Source of the DNA: Pseudomonadota bacterium
GTDB lineage: Bacteria; Pseudomonadota; Alphaproteobacteria; Caulobacterales; Caulobacteraceae
Assembly (NCBI GenBank): GCA_021816155.1
Contig: JAKAZA010000023.1
Span: 1-37,023 of the forward strand
Length of the DNA: 37,023 nt
Direction: 5' to 3'
Numbering within the stretch: position 1 is the first letter of the stretch; every line of letters starts with the position of its first letter. A program made the translations under genes and the position numbers. This document shows positions 7,370 through 16,161 of the stretch, one piece after another. The notes beneath the pieces were generated by a model, which was not told the DNA's origin, did not search any database, and saw only the letters and a list, made by a program, of their open reading frames with translations.

Positions 7370-9172
7370 TCAGAACAGCGTACAGGCGCCCTGATCGGCC
7401 GGGCTGGCCGTCGACCGCGCCCAGCCGAAGAGCTCGCGGCCCAGGCCGTGGCGAGCCGGCGGCGGCGCCGCCAGCTCGCGGGCCATCAGTTCGCGCTCGT
7501 CGACGCGGATGGTGAGCATCCCCCCATGCGCATCGAGGCGCACGACGTCGCCGTCGCGCAGGCGGGCGATCGGGCCGCCGCAGGCGGCCTCCGGCGTCAG
7601 ATGGATCGCGGCTGGCACCTTGCCCGAGGCGCCGGACATCCGCCCGTCGGTGACGAGCGCGACCTTGCGGCCGCGGTCCTGCAGCACCGAGAGGACGGGC
7701 GTCAGGGCGTGCAGCTCCGGCATCCCGTTGGCGCGCGGACCCTGAAAGCGGAGCACGGCGACGAAGTCGCGGTCGAGCTCGCCGCGCTGGAAGGCCGAGA
7801 TCACCTCGCCCTGGTCGGAGAAGCAGATCGCCGGCGCCTCGACCGCGAGGTGCTCCGGCTTCACGGCCGAGACCTTGATCACCGCGCGGCCGAGCGGTCC
7901 GTCGAGGATGCGGATGCCGCCTTCCGCGTCGAACGGAGCGTCGACCGGCCTCAGGATATCGGGTGCGAGGCTCGCAGCCGCGCCCTCCCGCCAAGCGAGC
8001 TGGCCATCCTTCAGGTACGGCTCCCGCCGGTAGAGCGAAAGGCCTTGGCCGGCCACCGTGGTCACATCGTCGTGGGCGAGTCCGGCGTCGACCAGCTGGC
8101 GGATGACGAAGGCCATGCCGCCCGCCGCATGGAAGGCGTTCACGTCTTCCGTCCCGTTCGGATAGACGCGCGCGATCAGCGGCGTCACGCGGCCGAGGTC
8201 GTCGAAATCCTCCCAGCGCAGGTCGACGCCTGCCGCGCGGGCCATCGCGACGAGGTGCAGCGTATGGTTGGTCGACCCGCCGGTGGCGAGGAGCCCGACG
8301 ACGCCGTTGACGATGCTCTTCTCGTCGACCACCGCCGCGAACGGCGTCGCCGCGTTGCCCTTCACGCCGATCTCCACGACCCGCTTGGCCGCCGCCGCGG
8401 TCAGAGCGTCGCGCAACGGCGTGTTCGGGTGGACGAAGGCCGCCCCGGGCAGGTGCAGGCCCATCATCTCCATCATCATCTGGTTGGAGTTGGCGGTGCC
8501 GTAGAACGTGCAGGTGCCCGGACCGTGGTACGACTTCATCTCGGAATCGAGCAGCTCGTCACGGGTCGCCTTGCCCTCGGCGAAGAGCGCGCGGACCCGG
8601 GCCTTCTCGGCGTTCGAAGCGCCGCTGGTCATCGGGCCGGCGGGCGTGAAGATGATCGGCAGGTGGCCGAACAGCGCCGCGCCGATGAAGAGCCCCGGCA
8701 CGATCTTGTCGCAGACGCCCAGCATCAGCGCCCCGTCGAAGGCGTCGTGCGTCAGCGCCACCGCCGCCGACATGGCGATCACGTCGCGCGAGAACAGGGA
8801 TAACTCCATCCCGCCCTGACCCTGCGTGACCCCATCGCACATGGCGGGCGTGCCGCCCGCGAACTGGGCCGTCGCGCCGACCTCGCGCGCCGCCGCCTTG
8901 ATGATCGCCGGAAAGCGCTCGAGCGGCTGATGGGCCGAGAGCATGTCGTTGTACGACGAGACGATGCCGATGTTCGGCGCAGCCGGATTACGGACGCGCG
9001 CCTTGTCGTCGTCGGAAGCCGCGGCGAAAGCATGGGCGAAGTTGGCGCATGACAGCTTGGCGCGGCCGGGGCCAGCGGCTCTGGCCGCGTCCATGCGGGC
9101 CAGATAATCCGCGCGGGGCTCGCGGCTGCGGGCGATGATCCGTTCGGTGACCTCAAGCGTGACGGGATGCAT
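7370..9172 (-). CDS. edd: Phosphogluconate dehydratase (Entner-Doudoroff)
   Basis: A 600-residue IlvD/Edd family dehydratase converting 6-phosphogluconate to 2-keto-3-deoxy-6-phosphogluconate with a 4Fe-4S cluster. Motifs are [14 protein letters not shown] near residue 72, GVCDKIVPG with C154, and [15 protein letters not shown] with C221; both Cys are candidate cluster ligands. A C-terminal segment has [19 protein letters not shown]. Length matches the family at about 600 residues. The ATG follows AAGGAGG at 6-base spacing, 25 bases after pgl, so it is the third gene of a zwf-pgl-edd operon. The aldolase gene eda and a glucokinase gene are not in the window. Confidence 0.97.
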   Translation of the reverse strand: MHPVTLEVTERIIARSREPRADYLARMDAARAAGPGRAKLSCANFAHAFAAASDDDKARVRNPAAPNIGIVSSYNDMLSAHQPLERFPAIIKAAAREVGATAQFAGGTPAMCDGVTQGQGGMELSLFSRDVIAMSAAVALTHDAFDGALMLGVCDKIVPGLFIGAALFGHLPIIFTPAGPMTSGASNAEKARVRALFAEGKATRDELLDSEMKSYHGPGTCTFYGTANSNQMMMEMMGLHLPGAAFVHPNTPLRDALTAAAAKRVVEIGVKGNAATPFAAVVDEKSIVNGVVGLLATGGSTNHTLHLVAMARAAGVDLRWEDFDDLGRVTPLIARVYPNGTEDVNAFHAAGGMAFVIRQLVDAGLAHDDVTTVAGQGLSLYRREPYLKDGQLAWREGAAASLAPDILRPVDAPFDAEGGIRILDGPLGRAVIKVSAVKPEHLAVEAPAICFSDQGEVISAFQRGELDRDFVAVLRFQGPRANGMPELHALTPVLSVLQDRGRKVALVTDGRMSGASGKVPAAIHLTPEAACGGPIARLRDGDVVRLDAHGGMLTIRVDERELMARELAAPPPARHGLGRELFGWARSTASPADQGACTLF

Positions 9173-9197
9173 GCGCGCCTCCTTCGGGCGGCGTGGC

Positions 9198-9899
9198 TCA
9201 GGCGGGATCCGGCGACCACAAGATGCGGACCGGGCTTCGATCCTGCCGGATCAATGCGGCGGCCGGAGGGTTGAACACCGGATCAGCCAGGATCTGCTCG
9301 ATCACGGTGCGCTTCGCCTCGCCGCCGACGAGCAGGACGATGAGCCGCGCGGCGAACAGCGCCCGCGCCGTGAGGCTCAGGCGCGGAACGTAGGGAGTCC
9401 AGCCGGCGGAGCGCACGCCGACGACCCAGCGGTCGCAATCCGGGTCCAGCCACCGTGCGGCGTCCGCATTGGTCGCGTAGAGCGAGGCGATGTGGCCATC
9501 CGGGCCCATGCCGAGCAGCGTGGCGTCGAACGGCGCAAGCGGGGCGATCGCCGGTTCGGCGGCGCGCGCGTCGCCGTCGAGCGACCGGCCCGAGCCCCTC
9601 AGCGGGACGAGCGTGGCGGCCGCGGCGTATCCCCTCAGCAGCCGCTCGCGGACCATGCTCTCGTTGCTGTCGGGCGCGTCGCGGCCGACGAACCGGTCGT
9701 CGCTGAGCGCGACGGTGACGCGCGACCAGTCCAGGTCGACGGCCGACAGCCGGTCATACACCGGGCGCGGTCCGCTGCCGCCGGTGACCATCAGGCGTCT
9801 GGCGCCGGCCGGGCGAAGCCGCTCGACGATCGCCGCGGCCGCGGCGTCGCAGGCCGCCGCCGCGTTCGGGAACGACTCGATAGCGCGCGCGCTACTCAT
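9198..9899 (-). CDS. pgl: 6-phosphogluconolactonase
   Basis: A 233-residue DevB/SOL-type lactonase that hydrolyses 6-phosphogluconolactone, the product of Zwf. It shows '[14 protein letters not shown]', 'VALSDDRFV' followed by 'DSNESM', and the diagnostic [13 protein letters not shown] chose the ATG at 9897-9899, where the family N-terminus ([18 protein letters not shown]) begins. A reading frame open further upstream lies entirely inside zwf and carries no family sequence. The start overlaps the zwf stop by 8 bases, a typical coupled arrangement. Confidence 0.94.
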   Translation of the reverse strand: MSSARAIESFPNAAAACDAAAAAIVERLRPAGARRLMVTGGSGPRPVYDRLSAVDLDWSRVTVALSDDRFVGRDAPDSNESMVRERLLRGYAAAATLVPLRGSGRSLDGDARAAEPAIAPLAPFDATLLGMGPDGHIASLYATNADAARWLDPDCDRWVVGVRSAGWTPYVPRLSLTARALFAARLIVLLVGGEAKRTVIEQILADPVFNPPAAALIRQDRSPVRILWSPDPA

Positions 9900-11334
9900 C
9901 CAGCCAGGTCCTGCCGGAGCGCTCCAGCAGCGCGAAGGCGCCGGCCGGCCCCCAGCTTCCGGCGGCGTAGGGGCGCGGCGTGATGCCGAGATCGGTCCAG
10001 GCGCCTGCGATGCTGTCGATCCACGACCAGGCCAGCTCCACCTCGTCGCGGCGCACGAACAGCGACTGGTTGCCCGCCAGCACGTCGAGCAGCAGCCGCT
10101 CGTAAGCGATGCGCCGACGGCCCCCATCGTCCAGCGAGAGACTCAAAGGAAGCGCCTGCAGCCGGTTCCCCGTGAGACCCGGCCGGCGGTTCATCAGAAG
10201 CAGCGAGATGTCCTCGTCCGGCTGCAGGTCGATGACGAGGCGGTTCGCCGAGACGTCCTCCTCGGCGCGTTCGCCGAAGATCAGGTGCGGCAGCGGCTTG
10301 AACTGGATGACGATCTGCGTGCGCCGTTCAGGCAGCCGCTTGCCAGTGCGCAGGTAGAACGGCACGCCGGCCCAGCGCCAGTTGTCGATGTCGGCGCGCA
10401 GAGCGACGAAGGTTTCAGTGTCGCTCGGCCCGCCCTTCTCGTCGACGTAGGACGGCGCCTGCCGGCCGTCGACCACGCCGGCGCGGTACTGCCCGCGCAC
10501 CGCAAGTTGCTGGGCCGTGGCGCGGTCGAAGCGGCGCAGCGATTTCAGCACCTTCACCTTCTCGTCGCGGACCGAATCGGCGCCGGCGTCCGGCGGAGGC
10601 TCCATGGCCACGAGGCAGAGCAGTTGCAGCATGTGGTTCTGCACCATGTCGCGCAGCGCGCCGTAGTCGTCGTAGTAGCGCCAGCGCTCGCCCACGCCTT
10701 CGGTCTCGGCCACGGTGATCTGCACGTGGTCGATGGCGAGGTTGTTCCACAGCGGCTCGAAGAAGGTGTTGGCGAAGCGCAGCGCCAGCAGGTTCTGCAC
10801 CGTCTCCTTGCCGAGGTAGTGGTCGATGCGGAAGACGCGCCGCTCCTCGAACACCTGTCCCACCTCGGCGTTGATCGCCTGGGAGCTGGCGAGGTCGTGG
10901 CCGAGGGGCTTTTCCATCACGATCCGGCATTCGCCGCAGGCCAGGCCGCTCGCATCGAGCGCGCGGCAGACGGCGCCGTACAGGCTCGGCGAGAGCGCCA
11001 GGTAGAAGATCGTCGACCGGGCGCCGACCTCGGCGGCCACGCCCGCCAGCCCCTCGCCGCGGGTCACATCGGCGGCCAGGTAGTCCAGACGGGCGGCGAA
11101 CCGCGCCCAGACCGCCTCGTCCAGGCCCTCGGGCCGCGCCTTGAGCAGGTCGCGGACGTAGTTCGTGAAAGCGTCGCGCGACATCTCGGAGCGCGCGGAG
11201 GCCACGATCTTCAGTTCGGACGGCAGAAGATTGTCGGCGTCGAGGAAGTAGAGCGACGGCAGCAGCATCCGCGCGGCGAGGTCGCCGGTGGCCCCGAAGA
11301 TCACCAGCCGTTCGATAGGGCGTCCGTCAGGCAT
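9892..11334 (-). CDS. zwf: Glucose-6-phosphate 1-dehydrogenase
   Basis: A 480-residue enzyme oxidising glucose-6-phosphate to the lactone with NAD(P)+, the first step of the Entner-Doudoroff and oxidative pentose-phosphate routes. Landmarks are the nucleotide-binding FGATGDLAARMLLPSLY at residues 13-29, EKPLG at 141-145, and the active-site signature RIDHYLGKE at 169-177, with D171, H172 and K176. Length is typical. No clear Shine-Dalgarno precedes the chosen ATG. It is the first gene of the zwf-pgl-edd operon, downstream of the peptidase gene on the same strand across 93 bases. Confidence 0.97.
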   Translation of the reverse strand: MPDGRPIERLVIFGATGDLAARMLLPSLYFLDADNLLPSELKIVASARSEMSRDAFTNYVRDLLKARPEGLDEAVWARFAARLDYLAADVTRGEGLAGVAAEVGARSTIFYLALSPSLYGAVCRALDASGLACGECRIVMEKPLGHDLASSQAINAEVGQVFEERRVFRIDHYLGKETVQNLLALRFANTFFEPLWNNLAIDHVQITVAETEGVGERWRYYDDYGALRDMVQNHMLQLLCLVAMEPPPDAGADSVRDEKVKVLKSLRRFDRATAQQLAVRGQYRAGVVDGRQAPSYVDEKGGPSDTETFVALRADIDNWRWAGVPFYLRTGKRLPERRTQIVIQFKPLPHLIFGERAEEDVSANRLVIDLQPDEDISLLLMNRRPGLTGNRLQALPLSLSLDDGGRRRIAYERLLLDVLAGNQSLFVRRDEVELAWSWIDSIAGAWTDLGITPRPYAAGSWGPAGAFALLERSGRTWLDE

Positions 11335-11369
11335 GAAGTGGGCAAATGACGCAGGGAGAGGCTTTCGTC

Positions 11370-11413
11370 CAGCCTGTGCTCAAGCGCACCAGCCGCGTCA
11401 TCGTTCCAGGCTG
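11370..11413. repeat. Spaced inverted repeat upstream of zwf
   Basis: CAGCCTG (11370-11376) and CAGGCTG (11407-11413) form a perfect 7-base inverted repeat with a 30-base spacer in the 93-base gap between the peptidase gene and zwf. It could be a regulatory dyad for zwf or a weak transcript end for the peptidase gene. No T-run follows in the leftward direction. At this GC content chance occurrence is possible. Confidence 0.3.
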
Positions 11414-11427
11414 CGCTCGCCGGACCG

Positions 11428-12513
11428 CTAGCCCCGCGCCAGCCCGGCCAGCGCCTTGCGCGTGGCGGCCAGCGACTGGCCGGCGACCATGCCCTTCCAA
11501 TCGTCGGCGTCGCCGTAGAAGGCGCGGCGGATCTGGGCCTTGATCGCCTGGCCCTCGGGCGACAGCGGGTCGCCGTAGCCGTGCAGCCATGCGTCGGCGC
11601 GCAGGGCGAGGAACACCGCGTTCATCGCCTCGGTGCCGTATTCGAGCGCCATTCCGGTCACCTCGGCGTGCGACAGCAGCTCGGGCGCCATCGCCAGGTT
11701 GTCGCCCGCGGTGACCGCCGAGGTGGAGCTGCCGTCGAGCGGCGTCGTCACGGTGCAGCCGTACCAGTCCTGGCCACGCCGGTAGGCGGCGCTGCCGGCA
11801 GGGTCCGACATGATCGGCTCTGCATAGCCCCAGGGGCCGAGGCCTGTGTGATAGTCGAGGATCGCGATCCGCCCCGCCTGACCGAGGTAGCGGGCGTAAA
11901 TCGCCTCCTGGGTGCTCCGAGCCCACGTGGGACCGGCGCCGCCGTAAAAAACACCCTTGGCGTGCCGGTACTGGCCGCCGCTGAGCGCCTGCTGCAGCGC
12001 CAGGGCGCCGTGGCGGCCGCCGAAGTCTCGCAGGACCGCCCCGCTCGCCCGCTGCGCCTCCGCCGTCCACTCGCTGGGCACGGCGGCGTCGGCCAGCTCG
12101 TCGTAGCCGGCGTTCTCGGGGAGCGGCTGGCCGAAATCGAGCCAGTTGCGGTTGAGGTCGACGTTCTCCTCGGTCACCCGCCTCAGCCAGGCGAAGCCGT
12201 AGGGGTTGATCGCATGGATCAGCAGCGCGGCCACCCCCTTTGGGAGAGCCGCCGCCTCGCCGCGCCGCAGCCAATCGATCTGCGCGCCCGAGCCGCAGAA
12301 CCCCTCCACGCCGTGCGTGCCGGAGACCATCACCAGAACCTTCTCGGCCGCGCGCGGCCCGAACCAGGCGATGTCGGTGGAAAGATCGCCGCCGTCGGGC
12401 GCCCTGTTCGGGTTGGCGATCGCGTCCAGGGCGCCGCCAGCCTCCCGCGCCGCCTCCCGGAACTTGTCGCGCGCCTCGGCGTAGCCGGCGCTGAAGCTTT
12501 CGGCGGAGTTCAT
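11428..12513 (-). CDS. DUF2817 / M14-like zinc metallopeptidase family protein
   Basis: A 361-residue protein of the DUF2817 family, related to M14 carboxypeptidases and succinylglutamate desuccinylases. Residues consistent with a zinc site are GTHGVEGF, with H67 and E70 (HxxE), and DYHTGLG with H222. E291 in ALEYGT is a candidate general base. DLNRNW (about 119-124) is a typical M14 substrate-binding Asn-Arg motif. There is no signal peptide, so it is probably cytoplasmic. AGAGGGA lies 7 bases before the ATG. It diverges from the threonine-aldolase gene across 80 bases. The natural substrate of the family is poorly defined; a peptide or N-acyl amino acid is likely. Confidence 0.9.
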   Translation of the reverse strand: MNSAESFSAGYAEARDKFREAAREAGGALDAIANPNRAPDGGDLSTDIAWFGPRAAEKVLVMVSGTHGVEGFCGSGAQIDWLRRGEAAALPKGVAALLIHAINPYGFAWLRRVTEENVDLNRNWLDFGQPLPENAGYDELADAAVPSEWTAEAQRASGAVLRDFGGRHGALALQQALSGGQYRHAKGVFYGGAGPTWARSTQEAIYARYLGQAGRIAILDYHTGLGPWGYAEPIMSDPAGSAAYRRGQDWYGCTVTTPLDGSSTSAVTAGDNLAMAPELLSHAEVTGMALEYGTEAMNAVFLALRADAWLHGYGDPLSPEGQAIKAQIRRAFYGDADDWKGMVAGQSLAATRKALAGLARG

Positions 12514-12542
12514 CGGCGATCCCTCTCGGCTCTTCGCGAACG

Positions 12543-12556
12543 GGGCGTTGGCGCCC
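12543..12556. repeat. Short inverted repeat in divergent gap
   Basis: GGGCG-TTGG-CGCCC in the 80-base gap between the leftward DUF2817 gene and the rightward threonine-aldolase gene. It is a possible shared operator or 5' hairpin of the lyase transcript. Arms of five G/C bases are weak evidence here. Confidence 0.25.
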
Positions 12557-12593
12557 TATGAGGGGACGGCTTCGGCTTGGGAAGGGGCAAGTT

Positions 12594-13604
12594 ATGGCGC
12601 AACGCTACGATTTCGCCTCCGACAACGTAGCGCCGGCGATGCCTGAGGCCATGGAAGCGCTCATGGCGGCGAACGCGGGCTACGCCTCCGGATACGGAAC
12701 CGACCACGTCAGCCGACGCGCCGCCGACCTGATCCGCGCACTGCTCGACGCTGACGCCGAGGTGCGGTTCGTGGCGTCAGGCACGGCCGCCAATGCGCTG
12801 ACGCTGGCGACCCTCGCCGCCCCGCATGAGGCGGTGCTGTGCCACCGCCACGCCCACGTCGCCACCGACGAGGCCGGCGCGCCTGGTTTCTTCGGTGCTG
12901 GCGTCGGGCTCGTCGCGCTGCCGGGCGCAGCAGGCCGGATCGACCCGGACGCGCTCGCGGCCGTGCTCGGCCGGCCGGAGACCTCGTACCGCCAGTCGCC
13001 GGCCGCGCTCACCCTGACCAACGCCACCGAGTACGGCGCGGTCTATGGCGAGAATGCGCTCGCGGACCTGATCGGGCGCGCCAAGGCGTCGGGCCTGAGG
13101 ACGCATCTGGACGGCGCACGCCTCGCCAACGCGGTCGCCGGCGGCTTCGACATCAGGCGACTGTCGAAGCTCGGCCTCGACATCGCCGTGCTCGGCGGCG
13201 CAAAACCGGGGGGCACGGCGACCGAAGCCATTGTGCTGTTCGACAAGGCGCTCGCCCGCCGCTTCGACGCGCGGATGAAGCATGGCGGCCAGCTGGTCTC
13301 CAAGGGCCGGTACCTCGCTGCGCCGTGGATCGGCATGCTGGAGACCGGCGCCTGGGTGCGCCGGTCGGCTCACGCCAACGCTATGGCGACGAAGCTCGCC
13401 GGCCTGACGCCGTTCAAGGTGCGCCACCCGGTAGAGGCCAACGGCGTCTTCGTCGAGATGGACGAACCGGCGCACGCCCGGCTGACGCGCCTCGGCTGGC
13501 ATGTCTACCGCTTCCTGGACGGCTCGGTCCGATTCATGTGCTCGTGGGCGACCACCGACGAGGCGGTGGAGGCGCTGGGCGCGGCGCTGAGGGAGGTCGC
13601 CTAG
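12594..13604 (+). CDS. Threonine aldolase / beta-eliminating lyase family PLP enzyme
   Basis: A 336-residue fold-type I PLP enzyme resembling low-specificity L-threonine aldolase, which cleaves L-threonine to glycine and acetaldehyde. Family marks are the 'YDFASDNVAPAMPEA' start, 'VSRRAADLI', 'FVASGTAANALTL', 'RHAHVATDEAGAP', the PLP-stacking and Asp region 'THLDGARLANA', and the Schiff-base lysine K204 in GGAKPGG (usually GGTKNG). I chose the ATG preceded by GGAAGGGG; an in-frame ATG 36 bases upstream lacks a ribosome site and family sequence. Its stop shares CTAG with the stop of the convergent dehydratase. Activity on other beta-hydroxy amino acids is possible. Confidence 0.9.
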   Translation: MAQRYDFASDNVAPAMPEAMEALMAANAGYASGYGTDHVSRRAADLIRALLDADAEVRFVASGTAANALTLATLAAPHEAVLCHRHAHVATDEAGAPGFFGAGVGLVALPGAAGRIDPDALAAVLGRPETSYRQSPAALTLTNATEYGAVYGENALADLIGRAKASGLRTHLDGARLANAVAGGFDIRRLSKLGLDIAVLGGAKPGGTATEAIVLFDKALARRFDARMKHGGQLVSKGRYLAAPWIGMLETGAWVRRSAHANAMATKLAGLTPFKVRHPVEANGVFVEMDEPAHARLTRLGWHVYRFLDGSVRFMCSWATTDEAVEALGAALREVA

Positions 13605-14566
13605 GCGCCCGGACCCCACGGCAGCCGGTCGAGGTCGACATTGCCGCCGGTGAGGATGATCCCCACGCGCTTGCCCTTGACGTCGATCGCCCCTTCGCGG
13701 ATCGCCGCGTAGGGCACGGCCGACGACGGCTCGACCACGATCTTCAGCGCCTCCCAGAGCGCGCGCATCGCGCCGGCGATGGCCGGTTCCGACACGGTGG
13801 CGATCCCGTCGACGCCCCGCTGGATGTGAGCGAAGGTGTCGGCGCTCAGCGAGGCGCGCAGGCCGTCGGCCATGGTGTCCGGCTGGCCAAGCGGAATCAG
13901 CCGCCCTGCGGCGAGCGAGCGGGCCGCATCGTCGGCGCCGGCCGGTTCGGCGCCGATCACCCGGATCTGGGGCCGCAGCGCCTTCGCAGCGGTGGAAACG
14001 CCGCTGATCAGGCCGCCGCCGCCGATCGGCGCCATCACAACGTCGAGGTCGGGCGCGTCCTCCATCAGCTCCAGCGCCGCCGTGCCCTGGCCAGCCATGA
14101 CGAAGCGGTTGTCGTAGGGGTGGATCAGCGTGGCGCCGGTCGCCGCGATGACCTCGGCCACGGTCGCCTCGCGCCCCGCCTGTGTCGGCGCCGAATAGGT
14201 GATGCGCCCGCCGAGCCGCTCCACCTGCAGGACCTTGGGTCGCGCCGCGCCTTCGGGCATCACGATGTAGGCCGCGAGGCCGCGCAGCGCCGCCGCACGC
14301 GCCACGGCCGAGCCGTGGTTGCCGGACGAGTGGGTGGCGACGCCGCGCGCGGCGTCCGCCTCGGACAGCGCGAAAACGGCGTTGGTCGCCCCGCGCGCCT
14401 TGAAGGCGCCGATGTGCTGAAGGTTCTCGCACTTGAAGAACAGCCGCGCCCCGACCGCCCCGTCGAGGACGTCGCTGGTGAGCACGGGCGTACGGCGCAC
14501 GTGAGGGCCGATCCGGCCGCGCGCGGCCTCGACGTCGGCGAGGGTGAGTAGCGTCTCGTGGGTCAC
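13601..14566 (-). CDS. Serine/threonine dehydratase-type PLP enzyme (possible serine racemase)
   Basis: A 321-residue fold-type II PLP enzyme that would deaminate threonine or serine to the 2-oxo acid. The Schiff-base lysine is K56 in HIGAFKARGA, the substrate loop is SSGNHG (80-85), and the phosphate loop is IGGGGLISG. It lacks the C-terminal ACT regulatory domain of biosynthetic IlvA, so it is the short catabolic or serine-racemase-like form. The start is a GTG where the family N-terminus 'LTLADVEAARGRIGPHVRRTP' begins; no clear ribosome site precedes it. It converges on the threonine-aldolase gene, so two enzymes of hydroxy-amino-acid breakdown sit tail to tail. Confidence 0.92.
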   Translation of the reverse strand: MTHETLLTLADVEAARGRIGPHVRRTPVLTSDVLDGAVGARLFFKCENLQHIGAFKARGATNAVFALSEADAARGVATHSSGNHGSAVARAAALRGLAAYIVMPEGAARPKVLQVERLGGRITYSAPTQAGREATVAEVIAATGATLIHPYDNRFVMAGQGTAALELMEDAPDLDVVMAPIGGGGLISGVSTAAKALRPQIRVIGAEPAGADDAARSLAAGRLIPLGQPDTMADGLRASLSADTFAHIQRGVDGIATVSEPAIAGAMRALWEALKIVVEPSSAVPYAAIREGAIDVKGKRVGIILTGGNVDLDRLPWGPGA

Positions 14567-14581
14567 GGAGCGCGCGTTTAG

Positions 14582-14594
14582 GCCAATCGTTGGC
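14582..14594. promoter_or_regulatory. Inverted repeat upstream of the dehydratase gene
   Basis: GCCAA-TCG-TTGGC, a perfect 5+5 inverted repeat 16 bases upstream of the dehydratase GTG, in a 95-base divergent gap. It is a candidate operator or 5' leader hairpin. Confidence 0.35.
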
Positions 14595-14603
14595 GTCGGG
14601 CCA

Positions 14604-14631
14604 CAGGGCTGGCGGCGCAGGGCTGGCGGCG
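14604..14631. repeat. Perfect 14-bp tandem duplication
   Basis: CAGGGCTGGCGGCG occurs twice in a row (14604-14617 and 14618-14631) in the divergent gap between the dehydratase and the glycosyltransferase-like gene. It may be a slipped-strand duplication or a doubled protein-binding site. It lies outside both genes with the starts chosen here. Confidence 0.7.
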
Positions 14632-14661
14632 CGCGGGCCGATCGTCGATGCTGAGCTCGCA

Positions 14662-16161
14662 ATGACGCCTGCGCCGGCCGATCCCGTCCTGTTGATCGCC
14701 CCTGAGGGGGCGGGCGTGCGCGCGATCGAGCCCTCGCCGGAAGCCCGCACGGCCATCGACGCCGCGGCGGACGCCAATGGCGACGCCGACATCTTCCTGC
14801 TGCGCCCCTCCGGCGCCAGGGCCGACCCTGCGTGGCGCGGTCGGCGCTGCCGCTCCCACGAGCGCAATTTGGAGAGCCTGCGCTTCGCCTGCCTCGTCCC
14901 GCCTGGCGCGCTGGCCGCGCGGCGCACGGCTCTCGAGGCAGCTCTCGCCGAGCCACTTCCGCCCCGCGCCGAAGGTTGGCGCGAGCTGACCCGTCGCCTC
15001 TGCGCGGCGAGCCGCGTCGTCCGCGTCGCGGCGACCGCTGCGGCGCTCGGCGACGCTCCCTGTCCGGCGTTCGCCGGCGTCCAGCCAAGCGACGTGCTGG
15101 TCATGGGCCAGATCGAGGTTTCCACCAGCCTATACTTCGACTTCCTCGAGGCGGCGCCGGACATCGCCGTCCGCTTCCGCGCCCTGACCCGGCTCGAAGT
15201 CGACGCGCCTCATCTCGCGGCCGCGCGGCTCGTCGTGCTGACCCGCACGCTGCACCGGTTCTGGGACGAAGGCGTGATCGCGTTCCTGGAAGCGGCGGGC
15301 GTGCCCTGGGTGTGGTTCACCGATGACAATTTTCAGGTCCTGGCCGCCGAACGCGGCGCGCCGGGCTTTTTCAGCGGGCCGCGCATGCGCCGCACGCTCG
15401 CCGGCGCCGCCGAGGTCTGGGCCTCGACCCCGGCGCTAGCCGCCGCCCTGGCGCCGCTGCATCCTCGCGTGAAGGTGTGGGGACCGGTGCTGGATCCTCT
15501 CCTGGCCGGCGCCCAACCTGCGCCGTCCGACCGTCTGACGATCGCCGCACCCGGCGGAGACTTCCGCGTGGCGGGCCTCGCGGAGGGGCCGATCCAGGCG
15601 CTGCGCGGCCTGGCCGCCGCCGCGCAGCTGCGCATCGTCGCGACGGCGGCCGCGGCCGCGGCGCTGGCGCCCGAGCTGCCCGGCGTCGAGGTGATCGCAA
15701 TGCCGATGGAGCGTTCGTTCCGCCAGTTCCTGCGGCAGTGGCGCCGTCACGCGCCGGACCTCGTGCTGCACCCGGCGGGCGCCACGGCGAACGCGCCATA
15801 CAAGTGTCCGACTGCGGCGATCGTCGCCGGCTACCTCGGCGCTGTGCCGGTGGTCGCCGGCGAACCGGCCTACGAAGGCTGGGGCGCGCCGGAGGGCGTC
15901 TTCCGGCTGGAGGAGCACGGTCTGGCCGCGGCCGCGGCTTTGGCCCGGGATCCGGCAGGACGCACCGACCTGCGCGCCCGTCTCGGCATCGCCCTGGCGG
16001 CCCGCTTCGGCGACGGAGGCCGGAGCGCGTGGATGATGAGCCTGGGGCGCGACGCCCGCCACAGCTCCCGCGCCGTCCTCCCGGCGCTCGGCGGTCGCCG
16101 GGCGGCGCTGCGCATCGCCGCCGTCACGCGCCGGATGCGGGACGTCGTCGCGCGGCCATGA
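14662..16161 (+). CDS. Glycosyltransferase-like protein (GT-B fold suspected)
   Basis: A 499-residue protein without membrane segments or signal peptide. The C-terminal part has the pattern seen in GT1/GT4-type glycosyltransferases: 'DLVLHPAGATANAPYKCPTAAI' followed by 'GYLGAVPVVAGEPAY', corresponding to the usual 'N-PYK-xTK-xEYxxxGxPVV' donor-site stretch. The middle contains 'WVWFTDDNFQVL' and a 'AEVWASTPALAAAL' strand typical of the inter-domain region. The N-terminal 150 residues are not recognised. I chose the ATG at 14662 over a longer frame starting at TTG. It converges on the WaaG-like gene with a 38-base overlap, and probably serves the same surface-sugar pathway. The linkage formed is unknown. 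Confidence 0.75.
   Translation: MTPAPADPVLLIAPEGAGVRAIEPSPEARTAIDAAADANGDADIFLLRPSGARADPAWRGRRCRSHERNLESLRFACLVPPGALAARRTALEAALAEPLPPRAEGWRELTRRLCAASRVVRVAATAAALGDAPCPAFAGVQPSDVLVMGQIEVSTSLYFDFLEAAPDIAVRFRALTRLEVDAPHLAAARLVVLTRTLHRFWDEGVIAFLEAAGVPWVWFTDDNFQVLAAERGAPGFFSGPRMRRTLAGAAEVWASTPALAAALAPLHPRVKVWGPVLDPLLAGAQPAPSDRLTIAAPGGDFRVAGLAEGPIQALRGLAAAAQLRIVATAAAAAALAPELPGVEVIAMPMERSFRQFLRQWRRHAPDLVLHPAGATANAPYKCPTAAIVAGYLGAVPVVAGEPAYEGWGAPEGVFRLEEHGLAAAAALARDPAGRTDLRARLGIALAARFGDGGRSAWMMSLGRDARHSSRAVLPALGGRRAALRIAAVTRRMRDVVARP

Noticed and set aside
9198-10127. A 309-codon version of the 6-phosphogluconolactonase gene
   Set aside because: The extra N-terminal 76 residues lie inside zwf in another frame and have no family similarity. 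The ATG overlapping the zwf stop gives a normal-length lactonase.
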